Below, in pieces: positions 19,119 to 27,914 of a stretch of DNA of 58,020 nt. Made by a program: the position numbers and the translations under genes. Source of the DNA: Flavobacteriales bacterium (GTDB lineage: Bacteria > Bacteroidota > Bacteroidia > Flavobacteriales_F > PHOS-HE28). The notes under the pieces were generated by a model. That model was not told the origin of the DNA. It ran no database searches and worked only from the letters and a program-made list of their open reading frames with translations. The stretch lies in the NCBI GenBank assembly GCA_016717225.1, contig JADKGB010000024.1, forward strand, positions 1 through 58,020. The letters are read 5' to 3'. Numbering within the stretch: position 1 is the stretch's first letter; each line of letters begins with the position of its first letter.

Positions 19119-19856
19119 TCAATGCACGGCCGTGCCGTTCACATTCCAAATGATCACAACAACCAGGAATATCAACATCAGCACCCAGAAGAGGATGAAC
19201 GCTACCAACGAACCAATAGTGACCATCGCAGACCCCTTTTTTTCATAGAGCTGCGCGAACGCGAAGACGTAATAGACCAACCAGAGCAAAGACAATAGCG
19301 TGGTAGCGATAAGCGCCGGACCCAGGCCAAGCAGGTTGAACGGCATCAGCGCAATGTTGAACACGATCCGTTGCCCACTGAGGTAGGCGTTCATCACCAA
19401 GTGTTCGGTGAAGTTGTGTCCATAGCGGCGTAGCAGTAACCACGAGCAAAAGGAAAAAATGGGGAGGCTTCCCAATTCGAACAGTGCGTAGCGTTCCCCC
19501 ACCACGCGCATCCCGTTCTCCATATCCTGCAATTCTTTTCCTGTGAGCTTCGCGTCGGTGAGGTCGATCTTGAAGTAATGGAAGAGCAGACTGTATATCG
19601 CCGCCAGCACAAGTACCAGTGACAGCGGAGGGAAGTGTCGCTTGCGTTGGCCCTCCAAATACTCGCCCAACATGCGGCCCGGGCGCACGAAGAGTTCCTT
19701 CAAGGTGAAGAACACACCCTTGTCCACATGGAACACACTGTGCTGTATCTCGTGCACGAGCCAATGCCAACCGATGCGGCGTGTATCGGCTTTCTGGCCG
19801 CAATTGGCACAAAAGGCACCGCTCAACGAAGCGCCGCAGTTCTTGCATGGATCCAT
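19119..19856 (-). CDS. DUF3667 membrane protein with N-terminal zinc ribbon
   Basis: 245 residues. N-terminal zinc-ribbon cysteines CKNCGASLSGAFCANCGQKA (C4 and C7, C16 and C19), then ...TRRIGWHWLVHEIQHSVFHV and TLKELFVRPGRMLGEYLEGQ, the signature of the DUF3667 family of Bacteroidota. Four to five membrane helices make up the rest (LVLVLAAIYSLLFHY, LGSLPIFSFCSWLLL, LLSLLWLVYYVFAF, LVAFILFWVLMLIFLVVVII). Biochemical role unknown. Divergent from the S9 peptidase gene. Confidence 0.9.
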   Translation of the reverse strand: MDPCKNCGASLSGAFCANCGQKADTRRIGWHWLVHEIQHSVFHVDKGVFFTLKELFVRPGRMLGEYLEGQRKRHFPPLSLVLVLAAIYSLLFHYFKIDLTDAKLTGKELQDMENGMRVVGERYALFELGSLPIFSFCSWLLLRRYGHNFTEHLVMNAYLSGQRIVFNIALMPFNLLGLGPALIATTLLSLLWLVYYVFAFAQLYEKKGSAMVTIGSLVAFILFWVLMLIFLVVVIIWNVNGTAVH

Positions 19857-20036
19857 GGCACCAAATCTATCCGACTGTTCTACCCATTCCCGAAGTTGTT
19901 TTGCGCACGCTTAGCGGATCGAAAGCGAGTTGTCCCGTAAGTGCTTTCCTTAGCGACAAGAACGGCACAATGCATCGCCATCCTTCCCTTCGTCCGCGCA
20001 ACCTTGCTTGAACCCACCTCCAGGAACGTATTCCAC

Positions 20037-22136
20037 ATGAAAACCAGCTTCTTCCGCAAACTTCTCCCGTTCGCCTTCACGCTTGTGCTTATGGGTGGCG
20101 ATGCCGTTGCGCAACTCGCACCGTTCACCTACAACGAGATGCTGATGTTGGATCGCATCAGCGGGCTCAGTGTTGATGGGAGCGGACATTACGCATTGTT
20201 CAATGTGCGCGCCACCGACATGGAAAAGAACAAAGGCGTTTCCTCCCTTTGGCTGAAGGACTTGAGCAACCACGCGTCACCAGAAGTCAGGCTGGGTGTT
20301 TCGGATGGTGGTGCCACAGGTGCGCAATGGAGCCCGGATGGGCAGACGATCTATTTCCTCTCCGGTCGCGGCGAAGGCGGTACCACACAAGTTTGGAAGA
20401 CCGATGTTGCGGGCACTACGGCAACACAGGTAACGCGTGTGCCGTTGGATATCGGTGCCTACAGGGTAACGCCCGATGGTAAAGGGCTGGTGATCGCATT
20501 GGCTGTTTTTCCCGAATGCAAAGGCGACGAGATAGCCTGTACGGTGAAGAGGAATGCGGAGCGCGCCGCAGACAAGTCCACCGGCACCGTGTATACCAAA
20601 GTGTTCGTGCGCCACTGGGATACCTGGGCCGATGGCACACGCAACCACCTGTTCTATCTCGGCCTTGGTGCCGATGCGCAACCGGTGGCGTTGACCGATG
20701 GCTACGATGGCGATGTGCCTTCGAAACCCTTTGGTGATGAAGGCGATTTCTGTATTTCGCCTGATTCGAAGACGGTGTATTTCTCTGCGCGTGAGGCGGG
20801 CACAAGGGAGCCATGGAGTACCAATTTCGACATCTACAGCGTGCCGATCTCGGGTGGTGTCTCCATGAATTTATCAGCCGCGAACATGGCATGGGATGCG
20901 AGCCCACGGGTATCCCCGAATGGTAGGACGCTTGCCTACAAGGCCATGAAGCGCCCAGGCTTCGAGGCCGATCGTTTCGAGATACAGTTGCGCGACATCG
21001 CTACCAGCAAAGTGACGCCGCTCGCCACCACATGGGACCGCAGTGTGGAGGACATGCAGTGGAGCGCCGATGGCAAGAGCATCTATGTCACCGCGGCCGA
21101 TGTGGGCTGCCAACGGTTGTTCCGTATCGATGTGAAGTCGGGCGTTGTTACGACCCTCTCGAAGGATGGACACATGGACGCGTTCGCGGAAACGCCCAAG
21201 GGTTTTGTGTTCCTGAAGAGCGCCTTGAACAGCCCGGCGAAGTTCTTCGCCGCCAAGCCGAAAGCAACGCTGATCGATGTGGATGCCACCGATCTCACTT
21301 CTGTGAACAGGGTACTCAGACGCTTGGAGTTCGGCGTGTACGAGCAGTTCTCTTTTCCTGGTTGGAACAACGAGACCGTACACGGTTATGTGGTGAAGCC
21401 CGCAGGCTACGTGGAAGGAAAAAAGTATCCCGTGGCATTCCTCATCCACGGTGGTCCACAAGGGAGCTTCGGCGATGGGTGGAGTTACCGCTGGAACCCC
21501 TCGAGCTACGCCGGTGCGGGTTATGCTGTAGTCATGATCGACTTCCACGGATCAACCGGATACGGGCAGGCCTTCTGCGATGCGATATCAACGCATTGGG
21601 GCGATCGTCCGCTGGAAGATCTGCAAAAAGGATGGGCCTATGCCTTGGGCAAGTATCCGTTCCTGGATGGCGATCGGGCGGCCGCCTTGGGCGCTTCGTA
21701 CGGCGGCTTTATGGTGAACTGGATCGCGAGCCAGTGGAAGCAACCTTGGAAATGTCTCGTATCGCATGACGGTGTGTTCGATGCGCGTTCCATGGGCTAC
21801 AGCACCGAGGAGATGTGGTTCGATGAATGGGACCAAGGTGGTTCGCCGTTCACAGAACCAGCTCTGTTCGACAAGTTCAACCCTGCGTTGCACGCGAAGG
21901 ACTGGTCCGTGCCAATGCTCATCGTCCACTCCGATCTGGACTATCGTATTCCGGTAGAGCAGGGCATAGGGGCGTTCACAGCCCTGCAGGCGAAAGGCGT
22001 TCCGTCGCAATTCCTGCGCTTCCCGAACGAGAACCATTGGGTGCTGAAGCCCCTGAATTCCATGCAATGGCACAGGACCGTGTTCGATTGGTTGAACACC
22101 TATATAGGCGAGGGATCTGCTAAGGAAAAGCGTTAA
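20037..22136 (+). CDS. S9 family prolyl oligopeptidase-type serine peptidase (DPP/acylaminoacyl type)
   Basis: 699 residues from the ATG at 20037, which gives a signal peptide (KLLPFAFTLVLMGGDAVAQ). An N-terminal seven-bladed propeller with WSPDGQTIYFLS, FCISPDSKTVYFSA, WSADGKSIYVTA and similar blades occupies ~30-440. The alpha/beta-hydrolase domain carries KYPVAFLIHGGPQGSFGDGW, catalytic Ser in GASYGGFMVNW (~residue 550), Asp in VHSDLDYRIP (~635) and His in PNENHWVLKP (~665). It hydrolyses oligopeptides in the periplasm or outside. Single-gene unit: divergent from DUF3667 and 222 bases before the next gene. Confidence 0.95.
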   Translation: MKTSFFRKLLPFAFTLVLMGGDAVAQLAPFTYNEMLMLDRISGLSVDGSGHYALFNVRATDMEKNKGVSSLWLKDLSNHASPEVRLGVSDGGATGAQWSPDGQTIYFLSGRGEGGTTQVWKTDVAGTTATQVTRVPLDIGAYRVTPDGKGLVIALAVFPECKGDEIACTVKRNAERAADKSTGTVYTKVFVRHWDTWADGTRNHLFYLGLGADAQPVALTDGYDGDVPSKPFGDEGDFCISPDSKTVYFSAREAGTREPWSTNFDIYSVPISGGVSMNLSAANMAWDASPRVSPNGRTLAYKAMKRPGFEADRFEIQLRDIATSKVTPLATTWDRSVEDMQWSADGKSIYVTAADVGCQRLFRIDVKSGVVTTLSKDGHMDAFAETPKGFVFLKSALNSPAKFFAAKPKATLIDVDATDLTSVNRVLRRLEFGVYEQFSFPGWNNETVHGYVVKPAGYVEGKKYPVAFLIHGGPQGSFGDGWSYRWNPSSYAGAGYAVVMIDFHGSTGYGQAFCDAISTHWGDRPLEDLQKGWAYALGKYPFLDGDRAAALGASYGGFMVNWIASQWKQPWKCLVSHDGVFDARSMGYSTEEMWFDEWDQGGSPFTEPALFDKFNPALHAKDWSVPMLIVHSDLDYRIPVEQGIGAFTALQAKGVPSQFLRFPNENHWVLKPLNSMQWHRTVFDWLNTYIGEGSAKEKR

Positions 22137-22358
22137 GGGAGTTGCTAATCGGATCAGCTTATCGCTGGAGCCGTTCTCGTCCTCATTGCGTTTTTATTGA
22201 TGGTTCATGTGCCGATGCTTATTGGCCATTGGCCGAAATTGCGTTGAGGCTACGTCGATTATCCATGGACGTAGCTCCGTATCGAACGTAAGATCGCAGC
22301 GCTTCGCAGTTCTTTTCCGCACTGCACGTTCATCTACCGTTCACTAAAATTTTCAGCC

Positions 22359-24248
22359 ATGAAAACGCTGCCTGGAATTCTATTGCTTGCACTTTTCGCC
22401 GGCGCGCTCCATGCCCAAGTGACGGTTGAGTTGGAGACCGTGAAGTCTGGCTTCACCAACCCGGTGGATATCGCACACTGCGGTGATAGTCGCTTGTTCA
22501 TTGTGGAAAGAGCAGGGGTCATCAAGATACTTCAACCAACAGGACAAGTGCTCGCAACGCCCTTCCTGGACATCTCGGGACCGGTGCACAGCGGCGGTGG
22601 CGAACAGGGTTTGCTGGGTCTGGCGTTCCATCCGCAGTATGCGCAGAACGGTTTTTTCTATGTGTACTACTGCACAGGAAATGGCAATGGTGGTGTGCGC
22701 GTTTCGCGCTTCAGCGTAAGCGGTGACCCGAACGTTGCGAACAGCACCAGTGAGCTGGTCCTCTGGGAACTCTCCCAGCCATATGCCAACCACAAGGGTG
22801 GCTGTATCGCTTTCGGTCCTGATGGCTATTTGTATTTCGCTCCAGGGGATGGCGGTGATGTCGGGGATCCCGGGAACCGCGCGCAGAACATGTCCTTGGG
22901 CTATGGTAAGGTGCATCGCGTTGATGTGAATTCGGGGAACCCCTATGCCATACCACCCACCAACCCGTTCGCCAATGCGAACAACGTGGATACGCTGCGA
23001 ACGATCTGGGCAAGTGGTTTGCGCAACCCGTTCCGTTTCTCGTTCGATGCACTCAACGGTGATCTCTGGATCGGCGATGTGGGGCAGGGCATCAAGGAGG
23101 AGGTCGATCGTATTCCCGCAGGTCAGAGCAACGGCCCGAATTTCGGCTGGCGTTGTTACGAAGGAGCCAGTACTTACAATACGGCTGGTTGTGCTGGTAT
23201 TGGTGCATATGTGCCTCCTGTGATCGACCACACGCACAGCAGTGGCTGGTGCTCGATCATCGGTGGTCGGGTCTACAGGGGTACACGCTATCCAAACCTT
23301 GTTGGGCGTTACGTCTATAGTGATTATTGCCTCGGCCGGATCTTGTCGTTGCGCCCTGATGGTGGAGGGGGCTGGATCTCGGAAACCCTTTTGACCGCTG
23401 GCGCCAGTTTCGGTATCGCTACGTTCGGCGAAGATGTGCTCGGTGAACTCTATGTGGCCAATACCGAAACCGGTGTGCTTTCGCGGATCATCGACCCGAG
23501 CGCTGCCGTTCGTGTAGCTGCCAAAGTGAATTTGGAAGGGCCGTACAACACAGGAACAAACTTGATGAGCGATGCGCTGCGCACGGCTGCATTGGTTCCA
23601 CTTACAGAACCTTACACAACCTCGCTCGGGCTTCTGAAAGTGGCGAAGGGTGGAGGCGAAGTGATCACCAGTGCCACGCTAGCGATAACCGGTGTGAACG
23701 CCATGGTGGATTGGGTGCGTGTAGAGCTTCGATCGGTAAGCCAGCCAATGATCATCGCCGCATCGGCGCAAGGAATTCTGCAAACCGATGGTGACGTGGT
23801 TGCCGTGGACAATTCGTCGCCGTTGACCTTCCGTGTTGGATCAGGAAACTATTACGTGGCAGTACGGCACCGCAATCATTTCGGCACGATGACCGCGGCA
23901 CCGAGCGCCTTGAGCAATTCAATAACGACCATTGATTTCCGCAGCGCCGCCTTGCTTACGTATGGAACAGCTGCGCGAAAAACCATCGGCACCACAACGG
24001 CCTTATGGGCTGGGGATGCAACGCGTCATGGCTCGTTGAAATACATAGGTGCGGGCAACGACCGCGACCCGGTTCTTACCTACATCGGAGGAACCACCCC
24101 GAACAACTCCATTGCAGGCTACCGCTTGGAGGATGTGAACCTGGATGGCTTGGTGAAGTACATCGGCTCTGCGAACGATCGTGATCCGATCCTGGTGAAC
24201 GTAGGTGGTACATCGCCGAACAATACACTAACGCAACAACTGCCCTGA
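22359..24248 (+). CDS. PQQ-dependent sugar dehydrogenase-like protein with duplicated Ca-type repeat tail
   Basis: 629 residues with a signal peptide (MKTLPGILLLALFAGALHAQ). Residues ~20-385 are a soluble glucose/sorbosone dehydrogenase-type propeller: FTNPVDIAHCGDSRLFIVER, GEQGLLGLAFHPQY, GDGGDVGDPGNRAQN, WASGLRNPFRFSFDALNGD, WIGDVGQGIKEEVD, FGWRCYEG. Such enzymes oxidise sugars or aldehydes with PQQ in the periplasm; some homologues are non-catalytic. The C-terminal ~235 residues hold a beta domain (YYVAVRHRNHFGTM) and two copies of a ~35-residue module (LKYIGAGNDRDPVLTYIGG and VKYIGSANDRDPILVNVGG), the second preceded by DVNLDGL, a dockerin-like metal loop. This tail recurs in secreted Bacteroidota proteins, from memory. 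Confidence 0.88.
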   Translation: MKTLPGILLLALFAGALHAQVTVELETVKSGFTNPVDIAHCGDSRLFIVERAGVIKILQPTGQVLATPFLDISGPVHSGGGEQGLLGLAFHPQYAQNGFFYVYYCTGNGNGGVRVSRFSVSGDPNVANSTSELVLWELSQPYANHKGGCIAFGPDGYLYFAPGDGGDVGDPGNRAQNMSLGYGKVHRVDVNSGNPYAIPPTNPFANANNVDTLRTIWASGLRNPFRFSFDALNGDLWIGDVGQGIKEEVDRIPAGQSNGPNFGWRCYEGASTYNTAGCAGIGAYVPPVIDHTHSSGWCSIIGGRVYRGTRYPNLVGRYVYSDYCLGRILSLRPDGGGGWISETLLTAGASFGIATFGEDVLGELYVANTETGVLSRIIDPSAAVRVAAKVNLEGPYNTGTNLMSDALRTAALVPLTEPYTTSLGLLKVAKGGGEVITSATLAITGVNAMVDWVRVELRSVSQPMIIAASAQGILQTDGDVVAVDNSSPLTFRVGSGNYYVAVRHRNHFGTMTAAPSALSNSITTIDFRSAALLTYGTAARKTIGTTTALWAGDATRHGSLKYIGAGNDRDPVLTYIGGTTPNNSIAGYRLEDVNLDGLVKYIGSANDRDPILVNVGGTSPNNTLTQQLP

Positions 24249-24250
24249 GC

Positions 24251-25297
24251 CTACGCTTTCGGCAGAATTCCGCATAAGTGCCACAGTAATCGCGCTCCAA
24301 CGTTCGCGTCCCACTCGTCATGTTTGCCAGGGGAAACCTCCACCAGATCGAAGCCGATGATCTTCTTGCCGCTTGCTGCCAGGCGTGAGAGCAAGTAGGT
24401 CGCTTCCTCGAACGCCAGCCCGCCCGGTACAGGAGTGCCGGTATTCGGACAAAGTGTGGGGTCGAGGCCGTCGATATCGAAGCTGATATGTACCGCGTTG
24501 GGCAATGCTTTGATGATCACGTCGCATTGCTCCTTCCACGTGATGCCTCCATATTGCTGCCGTCGGATATCGGCACTGCGTATCACACTGACGCGTTCGC
24601 CTTCTTTGATGATGACGTCGTTCTCTTGTGCGCAGAAGTCACGAATGCCGACCTGAACGATCTTGGTGAGCGACTTCAACCCGAGTGCGTTGTACATGAT
24701 GCTCGCATGGCTGTAGGTGAACCCTTCGTATGCATGGCGTAGGTCCATGTGCGCATCGATGTGCAGGATGCCAAAGCTTTTGTGGCGCTTGGCCAACGCG
24801 CGGAAGTAGCCGAGCGGGGTGCTATGGTCGCCACCCAGCAGACCTACCATCTTCCCGTGATCCATCCAGTAGCCGCAACGCGCTTCCACCCACTTGTTCA
24901 TCACCTCACATTCGGTGTTGATCAACTTCAGTGACTTCGTTGCGCGCACTTTTTCTTTCGCAGTACCACCTTCCACCAACACATCGATCACTTGCTTGGC
25001 TTGCTTTTTCAGCGAGTCGCTTTGTTGGCGCAATACCTTGGGTACATCGTCCATGGCGACACCTCGTTTCCAGAGGTCCGGGAATTCCGGATGGAAGAGG
25101 TCAACTTGGAAGCTCGCCTCGAAAATGGCTTCCGGTCCGTGCGATGTTCCACCACCATAGCTGGTCGTGACTTCCCACGGAACTGGAACGATCACAATGT
25201 CCGCTTCGGCGCAGGTGAAGGGCAGACCGTACATCTGGGCGTTAGCGGCGCCAGGGCTGTTCGGGTCAAAGGACTTGATCTTGGCTGCTTTGCTCAT
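24251..25297 (-). CDS. Agmatinase/arginase-family ureohydrolase
   Basis: 348 residues. The manganese ligands of the ureohydrolase family are all present: GGDHSTPLGYF (~165), HIDAHMDLRHAYEGF (~190) and SFDIDGLDPTLCPNTGTPVP (~285), ending with EVSPGKHDEWDANVGARLLW. Hydrolyses a guanidino compound such as agmatine (or arginine / formimidoylglutamate), releasing urea or formamide; the substrate is not fixed by sequence. Longer than typical SpeB (~300 aa) because of an N-terminal and a central insert (~80-150). Converges on the dehydrogenase gene with only two bases between stops. Confidence 0.9.
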   Translation of the reverse strand: MSKAAKIKSFDPNSPGAANAQMYGLPFTCAEADIVIVPVPWEVTTSYGGGTSHGPEAIFEASFQVDLFHPEFPDLWKRGVAMDDVPKVLRQQSDSLKKQAKQVIDVLVEGGTAKEKVRATKSLKLINTECEVMNKWVEARCGYWMDHGKMVGLLGGDHSTPLGYFRALAKRHKSFGILHIDAHMDLRHAYEGFTYSHASIMYNALGLKSLTKIVQVGIRDFCAQENDVIIKEGERVSVIRSADIRRQQYGGITWKEQCDVIIKALPNAVHISFDIDGLDPTLCPNTGTPVPGGLAFEEATYLLSRLAASGKKIIGFDLVEVSPGKHDEWDANVGARLLWHLCGILPKA

Positions 25298-25358
25298 AGG
25301 GATGCTCCCGTGCGTCTATGCAGGTGAGCGGTGCGAAGATCGCTTCTGTTATCCGTAA

Positions 25359-27653
25359 TTACGGCCGCATGATCAGCGTGCTTGGTGTTTCGGCCAGCCA
25401 AGCGCCCTGCTTCTCCACAGCACGCTTCCAACTTTCGATGCTGATCAGCATGAGGTCCTGTTTTTCCGGGAAGGCATGGTCCAGGTCGTTCGTCTGTCGC
25501 ATAACGAGCATGCCCGGTGCGGCTTCTTCCAACGCACGAACGGTGGCGAGCATTTCTGGGCTCTGGTGGAATACATCGGCTACATCGAGCAAGGTGACAT
25601 GCGCCCCTTGATTGTGTACCAGTTTTTGCGCGTATGTGATCAGAAAGCTATCGCCCAAGCTGAAGAGCGGCACCACCACGTGTTCCACTTTCTCCAGGTT
25701 CTTGTCCACGTAAATGCCCACCGGTACGCGAGATTCACGCAGTACAAGCCTCACGCGGTCTTCGAAATCAGTGCGATCGAAGAGACTTTCCTTGCCCGTG
25801 AGCGAGTCGAACAATCGCTCCGGATTGATGATCCTGCTCGTAATGCCAACCACACGACCGAGGAAAGTGCCGTGATAGATGCTGCGGCCTACACCCACGA
25901 TGGCCATGTCGTACATCCCGTTGTTCAATGTGGCGACCACATCGCGGTCGATGTCGTTGCTGGGCTTGAAGATGGTGTCCAACTGGATACTCGCGTTGGC
26001 TGCTTCTTTGCGAATAGGCCCGAAACTCTCTCGCTCACGCAATGCGGTGTTGAAGGGGTTCAGTTCGCTGCTGGGTGTCAGGTGCAAAGCGGTTACACCC
26101 GCGTTTTCGTTCTTCTTCACGAATGCGTTAGCTATGCGTACCATGTTCCGTCCTCGGTCGGGATCGCCGAAGGGCACAAGGACTTTGAATTTGCGCGTTT
26201 CCGCCACCAGCTTATCGCCACTGTCGATGGCTTTTTCCGGAAGGAATTTTTCTATCAGGCTCAGTACGGGTCCGGTCATGAAGGTGGTGACCAAGGCCAT
26301 GATCACCATCATCGCGAACACCTCTGGGGTTAGCACGCCCAGGTCATAACCGATGTTCAGCACGATCAATTCCATCAGGCCACGGGTGTTCATCAGGGCC
26401 CCCAGCATCAAGCTGTCGCGCCAGCTATTGCCCAACAGTTTCGAGGGCCCGGCAATACCAATGAACTTGCCCATCACCGCCACGGCCACGATCACTGCAC
26501 ACCATTGCCAGAGGCCGGGTGCGTTCAAAAGTCCGATATGCGTGCGCAAACCGGTGAAGACGAAAAAGAGGGGTAGAAAAAGCACCAAGGCCACATCTTC
26601 CACTTTATCGATGAAGATGTTCCGGAACCGCACGTTCGCAGGCATGATCACCCCGGCCAGGAACGCACCGATCAGTGCGTGTATGCCGATCACTTCCGTG
26701 GCATACGCCGAAAGCAACATGATCAAAAAGAAGACGGCGACCACAGGCTTGCTCAAGCTCTCGCGATCGGTATACACATCACCGATCTTCTTCAGGAACG
26801 GCCGCACCAGAAAGAACATCATCAGCACATAGCTCGCGGTCAACGCGATGGTCCAGACCGAACTGACCAAGCTGCCGGCCTTCACAATGGCGATCACCGC
26901 CGCCAATAGGCACCACGCCGTAATGTCATCGATCGCCGCACACGTGATCGCGAGCCCACCCAAACGGGTACGTGTGAGTCCTCGCTCTTGTATGATGCGC
27001 GCCAGCACAGGGAAGGCAGCTATGCTCATGGCGATACCCATGAATAGCGCGAACGAAAGGAACGGGACACCTGCAGGTGCGAATTGCTTGTACAAAAAGG
27101 CGCTGAGAACCACACCGCCGAGGTAGGGGATCACTATTCCCGCGTGACTTATCACGATGGCTTGCTGCGCCCGGTTCTTCAAAACATTGAGGTCAAGTTC
27201 CATGCCCACGACGAACATGAACAGGATCAATCCGATCTGCGAGAGGAATTGCAGATTGCCGAGTGAGGCAGGCGGGAACAGGAATTCCGAATACCCCGGA
27301 AAGTAGTAGGCGAGAAAGGAGGGACCCAGGAAGATGCCGGCGGCGATCTCGCCGATCACTGTGGGTAATCCCATTTTCCCACAGATGAAACCGAATACCC
27401 GTGCGGTGACAATGATGGTGAGGATCTGAAGCAAGAGCTTGGCAAGCGGGTGCGTCAGGTTCGCATGGTATGTGTCTTTGAATTGCTGCCAGTAGCCCGG
27501 ATCGGTCAAGGAGACGCTTGATCCATGAACTGTTTCCATGGACGCACCCCTTTGCACGAACACCGTGATGCACACGGCCCCCACGAGCAACATGAGCAGG
27601 TACAGAAGCCACGGCCGTTTGCGGAACATGGTGGGCAAGTTATGGGTGCGCAT
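25359..27653 (-). CDS. CPA2 (KefB-type) cation:proton antiporter with C-terminal UspA-like domain
   Basis: About 764 residues from the ATG at 27653; a TTG nine bases upstream and an ATG at 27629 are alternatives. Residues ~20-460 hold a Na+/H+ exchanger domain of about 13 helices with GKMGLPTVIGEIAAGIFLGP, QIGLILFMFVVGMELDL, ITCAAIDDITAWCLLA (the paired acidic ion-binding site DD) and NTRGLMELIVLNIGYDLGVL. Residues ~490-760 are soluble with two UspA-like halves (KFKVLVPFGDPDRGRNMVRI and VEHVVVPLFSLGDSFLI). Exchanges Na+ or K+ for protons at the inner membrane. Its promoter region coincides with a large palindromic repeat (27661-27826). Confidence 0.93.
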   Translation of the reverse strand: MRTHNLPTMFRKRPWLLYLLMLLVGAVCITVFVQRGASMETVHGSSVSLTDPGYWQQFKDTYHANLTHPLAKLLLQILTIIVTARVFGFICGKMGLPTVIGEIAAGIFLGPSFLAYYFPGYSEFLFPPASLGNLQFLSQIGLILFMFVVGMELDLNVLKNRAQQAIVISHAGIVIPYLGGVVLSAFLYKQFAPAGVPFLSFALFMGIAMSIAAFPVLARIIQERGLTRTRLGGLAITCAAIDDITAWCLLAAVIAIVKAGSLVSSVWTIALTASYVLMMFFLVRPFLKKIGDVYTDRESLSKPVVAVFFLIMLLSAYATEVIGIHALIGAFLAGVIMPANVRFRNIFIDKVEDVALVLFLPLFFVFTGLRTHIGLLNAPGLWQWCAVIVAVAVMGKFIGIAGPSKLLGNSWRDSLMLGALMNTRGLMELIVLNIGYDLGVLTPEVFAMMVIMALVTTFMTGPVLSLIEKFLPEKAIDSGDKLVAETRKFKVLVPFGDPDRGRNMVRIANAFVKKNENAGVTALHLTPSSELNPFNTALRERESFGPIRKEAANASIQLDTIFKPSNDIDRDVVATLNNGMYDMAIVGVGRSIYHGTFLGRVVGITSRIINPERLFDSLTGKESLFDRTDFEDRVRLVLRESRVPVGIYVDKNLEKVEHVVVPLFSLGDSFLITYAQKLVHNQGAHVTLLDVADVFHQSPEMLATVRALEEAAPGMLVMRQTNDLDHAFPEKQDLMLISIESWKRAVEKQGAWLAETPSTLIMRP

Positions 27654-27660
27654 GTTGCCC

Positions 27661-27826
27661 AAAGAGCCTGTTTAGGATCTCTTCAAACTCGTCCTCCGGT
27701 CTCTTTTCCGCCCATTCTTCGCCGGAAAATGATCCCGTAGGCACCGCTACGCGATGATTTTCCGGCTGCGCCTGATCGAAAAATAGCCTCGGAGTCCTTC
27801 GTTCAAGAGATCACAAACAGGCTCTA
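27661..27826. repeat. ~165-bp nested imperfect palindrome
   Basis: The outer arms aaagagcctgtttaggatct (27661) and, read on the minus strand, tttagagcctgtttgtgatc (from ~27826) pair with few mismatches. The inner arms gccggaaaatgatcccgtag (27721) and the complement of tacgcgatgattttccggc (27748-27766) pair around a centre near 27742. The whole could fold into one long stem or exist as a mobile-type repeat. It lies between the antiporter start and the PspC gene end. Confidence 0.85.
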
Positions 27827-27832
27827 AAGCAA

Positions 27833-27863
27833 AGCGGCCCTGGACGTTCTGTCCAAGGCCGCT
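27833..27863 (-). terminator. Hairpin terminator candidate for the PspC gene
   Basis: agcggccctggac / gtccaaggccgct stem with a gttct loop, about 50 bases past the minus-strand stop at 27915. Immediately followed, on the minus strand, by the palindromic repeat. Confidence 0.6.
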
Positions 27864-27914
27864 GGTACCGGTGCGTTCCGTAACCCCTCGTTGCGCTGCC
27901 GGTGCTTGTCGTTC

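Noticed and set aside
22380..23237. 285-residue minus-strand open frame opposite the sugar dehydrogenase
   Set aside because: Antisense; the plus strand has a signal peptide and the full propeller signature.
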